From an uncultured Flavobacteriales bacterium (GTDB lineage Bacteria > Bacteroidota > Bacteroidia > Flavobacteriales > Flavobacteriaceae), in assembly GCA_913058295.1 (NCBI GenBank), contig CAJXRD010000020.1, forward strand, positions 1 to 46,364: DNA of 46,364 bases. Reading direction: 5' to 3'. Made by a program: the position numbers and the translations under genes. The first letter of the stretch is position 1, and the number at the start of each line of letters is the position of its first letter. Under the pieces are notes generated by a model, which saw only the letters and a list, made by a program, of their open reading frames with translations, did not search any database and was not told where the DNA came from. This document shows, piece by piece, positions 42,245 to 46,364 of this stretch.

Positions 42245-43181
42245 TAAACATATCAGCTCATTTTTAAAAGGAGGATTGTTGTTTTTTACACCAGTCATTA
42301 TCTTCTGTATTTTATTAGAATTACTAATTTTAATCACCCCTACTAGCTTTTCAATTATTGGTAATTATTTTGATGAAAAACAGGAAAGTTTAGAAATAGT
42401 AATTTTTGGATCTTCACAAATTTTAAATTCCATTAATCCTAAATTTTTAGAAAAACCTTCTATTAACTTTAGCTCCGGGATGCAACATCATAACACCGAC
42501 TTTAAAATATTAGACCAAACTAGAGCTAGGCTTAAAAATTTAAAAACCGTTGTCTTTGAAGTCTCTTATGGCCATTTTGAGGTGAGACACAATTCAAGAT
42601 ATTTTTGGAAAAACAATGTTTTTTTAAAGTATTATGGAGTAAATCTAAAGGATAGAAATACGTATCCTTCAGACTATCTATTATACACTTCTAATCCAGC
42701 TTTCTTTTCTAGATTACTCTATGGAAATTATTTAAAAAACGATGGGAGTTATCAATATAATGCCTTTGGTTTTAATAAAAACAAATACGAGGGTAAGTTT
42801 AAAACCTTAAATTATGATACCATTTTATTTAATAAATCCTATGTAAAAATAAACCGAAGAGCCGATAAAAATATTTTTAAGCATAATGTTTCCTTTTTTT
42901 ATAATATGCTTGATTATTGCGAAAACGAAGGTTTAAATATTGTTATCATTAGCCCACCTACTTTTAATAATTACAATGATTTACGAAACCCTGTTATATT
43001 AAAAAGAAGGGACAGTATATTAAGTGTAATTTCAGAAAAATATAAAAATATTTATTTTTTAAATTCTGAACAAGATGAGAAATTTACTGCCAAAATGTTT
43101 TGGGACGAGAAGCATCTTAATCCTGATGGTGCTGAATTGTTTACATCACAACTTAATGAGTTAATTAATAGTATAGAATAA
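42204..43181 (+). CDS. Membrane-anchored SGNH-hydrolase-like partner of the MBOAT protein
   Basis: This 325-residue protein has an N-terminal transmembrane anchor (GGLLFFTPVIIFCILLELLIL) and a periplasmic domain. A GSS motif (IVIFGSSQILNSI) sits in the place of the SGNH nucleophile block, and a C-terminal FWDEKHLNPDGAELF provides the Asp-x-x-His pair. This matches the AlgJ/AlgX/DltD-like proteins that complete O-acetyl transfer. The start lies within the 3' end of the MBOAT gene; no later ATG precedes the anchor, so the overlap appears real. Confidence 0.75.
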   Translation: MPDQKKNLFIFNFNKHISSFLKGGLLFFTPVIIFCILLELLILITPTSFSIIGNYFDEKQESLEIVIFGSSQILNSINPKFLEKPSINFSSGMQHHNTDFKILDQTRARLKNLKTVVFEVSYGHFEVRHNSRYFWKNNVFLKYYGVNLKDRNTYPSDYLLYTSNPAFFSRLLYGNYLKNDGSYQYNAFGFNKNKYEGKFKTLNYDTILFNKSYVKINRRADKNIFKHNVSFFYNMLDYCENEGLNIVIISPPTFNNYNDLRNPVILKRRDSILSVISEKYKNIYFLNSEQDEKFTAKMFWDEKHLNPDGAELFTSQLNELINSIE

Positions 43182-43205
43182 TTAGAAATTCTATTTTTGC
43201 CAAAT

Positions 43206-44501
43206 ATGGCTAAAAAAATTACCTACTTCCTTGTATTAATAACCTATACCGTATTAGCACAGCAAAAAGATTCTATCCCTAATTTTAACAATTTTACCAC
43301 CGTAGAATTTGCATTAGGAAAAACCATGTCAACCAATTCTGGTTTTCCTGAATTGAACCTTAATAAAACTTTATTTTTAAGTTTTGGAAATACAAATAAA
43401 AACAGAACCGATGAATGGGCTTATCGTTTAAGATACCCAAGAACAGGAATGTCTTTTTCTTTAACAAATTATGGAAACCCAGAATATATGGGCTACTCTT
43501 TTTCAGCATTTTCTTTTATTGAATATGATTTATTAAAAAAGTTTTTTAAAGGACTTACTATGCAAATGGGAGGAGGTGCATCTTATTTTACTTATAACTA
43601 CAAAGACTTACCCTACGCCTTTAATAATTATCCAGAAAATAATAATAGAGCGATTTCAACAAAAGTAACTTGGGCATTTAAAATGTGGTTCAATTATGCT
43701 TTTATAAATAATGAAAAAGCAACTTGGAAAGCTGGATTTGGAATATTTCATCAATCCAATGGACATACAAATTTGCCAAATGATGCATTAAATTCTATTA
43801 TGTTTAGTGTTTCAAGGCAAAATTTTTATAATTATAAAAAAACTAAAATAAAAAAGGAGGAAGATTTTATACTAAAAGAATATACAAAAAGCAGTAATTA
43901 TTATTTCGATTTTAGGCTTGGGCTTGGAGTTAGTGTGCTTTCAGAAGAGTATAATGATCGAAATGGAGTTTATAGTGTTTCTGGGGGATTTGGAAAAACA
44001 TTTAATAATACATTTAAGCTTGGACTTGGTTTTCATTACAGGGTATACGGTAACTATTATAAATATATTGAAGATGAAGGAGAATTAGTTGTAGATGAAT
44101 ATCCTCATTTTATGGATGACCCCTTAAAATATGCATCAAATTATGGAGCTTTTGTAAATTTTGAAATATTACTAGGTCATATAGGTTTAGAAGCTACTAT
44201 AGGCTATAATTTCTACAAACCTTTTTATGAAGTAGATTACCAATTACAACAAGGTTTTAATTGGGAGAATACCTATGAAGATGGCACTACTGAAGTTGTT
44301 TATATTTATGGAGAATTGGGTTCTTCTTATGAGCTTAAAAATGCAATTTATGCTAGAGCAGGTTTAAAGTATTATATTATTAATAATGAAAAGAAACCTA
44401 AAAACAATTTCTATATAGGTGCTCATATAAATTCCAACCTAGGAGAAGCTGATTTTTCTGAATTAAGTTTTGGCTATATTCATAATTTTGGCTTTAAATA
44501 A
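43206..44501 (+). CDS. Outer-membrane acyloxyacyl hydrolase-like protein (PagL-like lipid A deacylase)
   Basis: This 431-residue protein from the ATG at 43206 (a TTG at 43197 would add three residues) has a signal peptide (KKITYFLVLITYTVLAQQ). An N-terminal beta-barrel carries the PagL-type catalytic pattern GIFHQSNGHTNLPNDALNSI, where PagL has a His-Ser pair and a downstream Asn-Asp. PagL removes the 3-O acyl chain from lipid A in the outer membrane. Length is more than twice that of PagL, and a second beta-rich half follows (about residues 230-431). Following the MBOAT/SGNH pair, it fits an envelope-modification cluster. Confidence 0.72.
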   Translation: MAKKITYFLVLITYTVLAQQKDSIPNFNNFTTVEFALGKTMSTNSGFPELNLNKTLFLSFGNTNKNRTDEWAYRLRYPRTGMSFSLTNYGNPEYMGYSFSAFSFIEYDLLKKFFKGLTMQMGGGASYFTYNYKDLPYAFNNYPENNNRAISTKVTWAFKMWFNYAFINNEKATWKAGFGIFHQSNGHTNLPNDALNSIMFSVSRQNFYNYKKTKIKKEEDFILKEYTKSSNYYFDFRLGLGVSVLSEEYNDRNGVYSVSGGFGKTFNNTFKLGLGFHYRVYGNYYKYIEDEGELVVDEYPHFMDDPLKYASNYGAFVNFEILLGHIGLEATIGYNFYKPFYEVDYQLQQGFNWENTYEDGTTEVVYIYGELGSSYELKNAIYARAGLKYYIINNEKKPKNNFYIGAHINSNLGEADFSELSFGYIHNFGFK

Positions 44502-44502
44502 A

Positions 44503-44536
44503 AAGACCGCCTAAATTAAATTTAAGCAGTCTTATT
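44503..44536. terminator. Hairpin between convergent genes, probable bidirectional terminator
   Basis: AAGACCGCCTAAATT and AATTTAAGCAGTCTT form a long imperfect stem between the PagL-like gene and the convergent repeat-protein gene, with A-rich and T-rich flanks. Confidence 0.65.
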
Positions 44537-44567
44537 ATATTAAAAACTAAGAAGTTTAAATCTTAAT

Positions 44568-46364
44568 TTATTCTACTATCATTCTTCTTGAATCTATCTT
44601 TTTACCATCCACAAATAAAGTATAAAGGTATGTTGCTGTAGCCATTCTAGCTTTATCAACAGTAATAGAACCTTGACCAAATTGTGCTAAATTTATATTA
44701 TTAAGTACCTGACCATTTATATTACTAATTATAATATTAGCTTTTGAATAAGATAAAGGAACAAAATATCCAATTACAGTACTATTATCAAAAGGATTTG
44801 GTACATTTTGTAATAAATATGCTCTATCAGGTTGAAGATTAAAATCATCAATTCCCAATGGGTCACAAGCACAATCTTCTTGAATTTCCATTCTAGCAAT
44901 TAAATCATCTATCTGCGCTTGTTGCGCATCGTTTTCTTCTTGAAGATCTGTTATTAGTGAAGAGATATCTACCGAGATTACATTCCCGCCTTCTATTTCG
45001 ATTTTAAGATTTGGTGAATCAAATTCTAAAATAGCAATCTCTTGATTGTCTGTATTATCTATATAACCAGATAAATCTACAGTACCCCCATTTTCAAGTT
45101 CTAAGGTATTACCCGTTATAGTTAATTGTTGATCATCTGTTCCTGAATCACTTAAAGAAGATAAATCTACAGTTTGAGAAGCTCCGTTCTCAATTCCTAT
45201 AGTAAGTGTACTACCAGCCAATCCAGATCCAGCGATATTCTGAGCATCTGTATTGTCCATAAATGGTGTAAGGTCTGCAACACCACCATCTTCTAAATTT
45301 AAATTGTTTCCAGCTAATGACAATTGTTGGTCATCTGTTCCAGAATCTACTATAGAAGATAAATCAACTACTTCAGAAGAACCATTCTCTATACCTATAG
45401 TAAGTATATTTCCTGATAATCCAGATCCAGAAATATTTTGAGTATCTGTATTGTCCATAAAAGGAGTAAGATCTGCAGCTCCACCATCTTCTAAACTTAA
45501 ACTGTTTCCAGCTAATGATAATTGTTGGTCATCTGTATTGTCAAAATAAGCTCCTAAATTTACAGTACCACCATCTTCTAAGTTTAAATTATTACCTGTT
45601 AAAGATATTTGTTGATCATCTGTTCCAGAATCTACTATAGAAGATAAATCAACAGCTTCAGAAGAACCACCTACTATTCCGATAGTAAGTATATTTCCTG
45701 ATAATCCAGAGCCAGAGATATTTTGAGCATCAGTATTGTCCATAAAAGGAGAAAGATCTGCAGCTCCACCATCTTCTAAACTTAAACTATTTCCAGCTAA
45801 TGATAATTGTTGGTCATCAGTTCCAGAATCTACTATAGAAGATAAATCTACAGCTTCAGAAGAACCACCTACTATTCCGATAGTAAGTATATTTCCTGCT
45901 AATCCAGAGCCAGAGATATTTTGAGCATCTGTATTGTCCATAAAAGGGCTAAGATCTGCAGCTCCACCATCTTCTAGGCTTAAACTGTTTCCAGCTAATG
46001 ATAATTGTTGATCATCTGTTCCAGAATCTATAATAGAAGATAAATCAACTGCTTCAGAAGAACCATTCTCTATTCCTATTGTAAGTATATTTCCTGATAA
46101 TCCAGAACCAGATATATTCTGAGCATCTGTATTATCTAAATAACCTGATAAATCTACAGTTTGTGTAGCTACACCATCATCTTCTAAAGACAACTCTAAA
46201 TCATCTCCATTTAATTGAAATACATCCGCACCTTGATCGTCTGTATTATCTAAATACCCAGATAAATCAACGGTTTGTGTTGCAACTCCATCATCTTCTA
46301 AAGACAATTCTAAATCATCTCCATTTAATTGAAATACATCCGCACCTTGATCGTCTGTATTATC
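44568..46364 (-). CDS. Repetitive T9SS-secreted surface protein (5' end beyond window)
   Basis: About 598 residues are visible. The open frame continues through the right window edge, so the true start is missing; an internal TTG at 46307 is not a credible start. The body is built of repeats of the form DNTDAQNISGSGLSGNILTIG / VDLSSIVDSGTDDQQLSL / GNSLSLEDGGAADLSPFM, Asp- and Gly-rich, likely a beta-helical or beta-sandwich stalk. A coiled coil follows (LQEENDAQQAQIDDLIARM) and a C-terminal T9SS sorting domain (NVPNPFDNSTVIGYFVP ... SRRMIVE). Known: similar flavobacterial proteins are large adhesin-like surface proteins. Nearly identical DNA repeats make this region prone to assembly collapse. 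Confidence 0.87.
   Translation of the reverse strand, partial: DNTDDQGADVFQLNGDDLELSLEDDGVATQTVDLSGYLDNTDDQGADVFQLNGDDLELSLEDDGVATQTVDLSGYLDNTDAQNISGSGLSGNILTIGIENGSSEAVDLSSIIDSGTDDQQLSLAGNSLSLEDGGAADLSPFMDNTDAQNISGSGLAGNILTIGIVGGSSEAVDLSSIVDSGTDDQQLSLAGNSLSLEDGGAADLSPFMDNTDAQNISGSGLSGNILTIGIVGGSSEAVDLSSIVDSGTDDQQISLTGNNLNLEDGGTVNLGAYFDNTDDQQLSLAGNSLSLEDGGAADLTPFMDNTDTQNISGSGLSGNILTIGIENGSSEVVDLSSIVDSGTDDQQLSLAGNNLNLEDGGVADLTPFMDNTDAQNIAGSGLAGSTLTIGIENGASQTVDLSSLSDSGTDDQQLTITGNTLELENGGTVDLSGYIDNTDNQEIAILEFDSPNLKIEIEGGNVISVDISSLITDLQEENDAQQAQIDDLIARMEIQEDCACDPLGIDDFNLQPDRAYLLQNVPNPFDNSTVIGYFVPLSYSKANIIISNINGQVLNNINLAQFGQGSITVDKARMATATYLYTLFVDGKKIDSRRMIVE

Noticed and set aside
45253-45924. Two plus-strand 62-codon frames with almost the same sequence
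   Set aside because: They are antisense shadows of the repeats in the T9SS surface protein.
44568-46364. Phage tail fibre
   Set aside because: The C-terminal T9SS sorting domain and absence of phage genes indicate a secreted surface protein.
1-46364. tRNA or rRNA genes and an integrase gene
   Set aside because: I saw no cloverleaf-like or rRNA segments, and no protein in the window has tyrosine-recombinase motifs.

Overview
The window looks like an assembled contig from a low-GC marine Flavobacteriaceae genome (Bacteroidota). The evidence is A-rich start contexts, a Bacteroidota-type promoter (TTG, 20 bp, TACCTTTG) ahead of hisG, two secreted proteins with C-terminal type IX secretion sorting domains, a laminarinase-like GH16 enzyme, and three copies of the flavobacterial DUF6090 family. 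Bases 1-24 are not genomic: they are the 3' end of a Nextera/Tn5 sequencing adapter. The right end of the window stops inside a repetitive gene.

Region 1 (25 to about 31,611) is the unusual part. Genes or small gene groups, mostly + strand, are separated by related imperfect palindromes of about 130 bp, with a second compact class of 50-70 bp. These have the architecture of integron attC sites: an AAC-ending R'' box, an inner arm such as GTGTATAA, an apical stem, an arm such as TTATACAC, then ACCGTT. The strongest evidence is that the first bases of a unit (GTTxxxx) are the reverse complement of the R'' box at the end of the SAME unit, usually not of the box it directly faces. Integron recombination at G^TT predicts exactly this. 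Examples are GTTAGGTGGC/GCCACCTAAC (9069/10204), GTTGTAGCAC/GTGCTACAAC (19718/22774) and GTTATACAA/TTGTATAAC (1686/2931). No integrase gene is in the window. With attC at the 3' end of each unit, an attI/intI would be expected to the left, and 31,611 would be the distal end.

Contents of the array, in order: two overlapping DUF6090 genes; a GH18 lipoprotein; CorA; a Tat-exported spermidine-dehydrogenase-like flavoprotein; a DUF4189 protein; a CPBP protease; a third DUF6090 gene; a CNNM/CBS transporter-like protein; the complete histidine operon hisGDCBHAF(IE) with its own promoter, His-rich leader peptide and attenuator; a GH26-like enzyme; a membrane protein; a serine hydrolase plus a LytS/LytR two-component pair; a TonB_C-like lipoprotein; a DJ-1/PfpI protein; and a YitT transporter. 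A decayed zone follows (DUF2200 and leucine-rich-repeat pseudogenes, and a 74-bp copy of hisI), then lrp with thrB-thrC, and an MFS transporter. The his operon (about 7.1 kb, eight genes) has matching unit ends and therefore looks like one giant cassette.

Region 2 (about 31.7-46.4 kb) has no such palindromes and looks like ordinary chromosome. It contains a secreted GH16 glucanase; an NAD(P)-binding protein; GNAT acetyltransferases around a type II NADH dehydrogenase; a cyclase/P-loop kinase pair; a secreted amidohydrolase; an rRNA-methyltransferase-like protein; a small helical protein; and an ArsC-like protein. An envelope-modification cluster follows (MBOAT O-acyltransferase, SGNH-like partner, PagL-like lipid A deacylase). 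The window ends in a convergent, very repetitive T9SS-secreted protein cut by the window edge.
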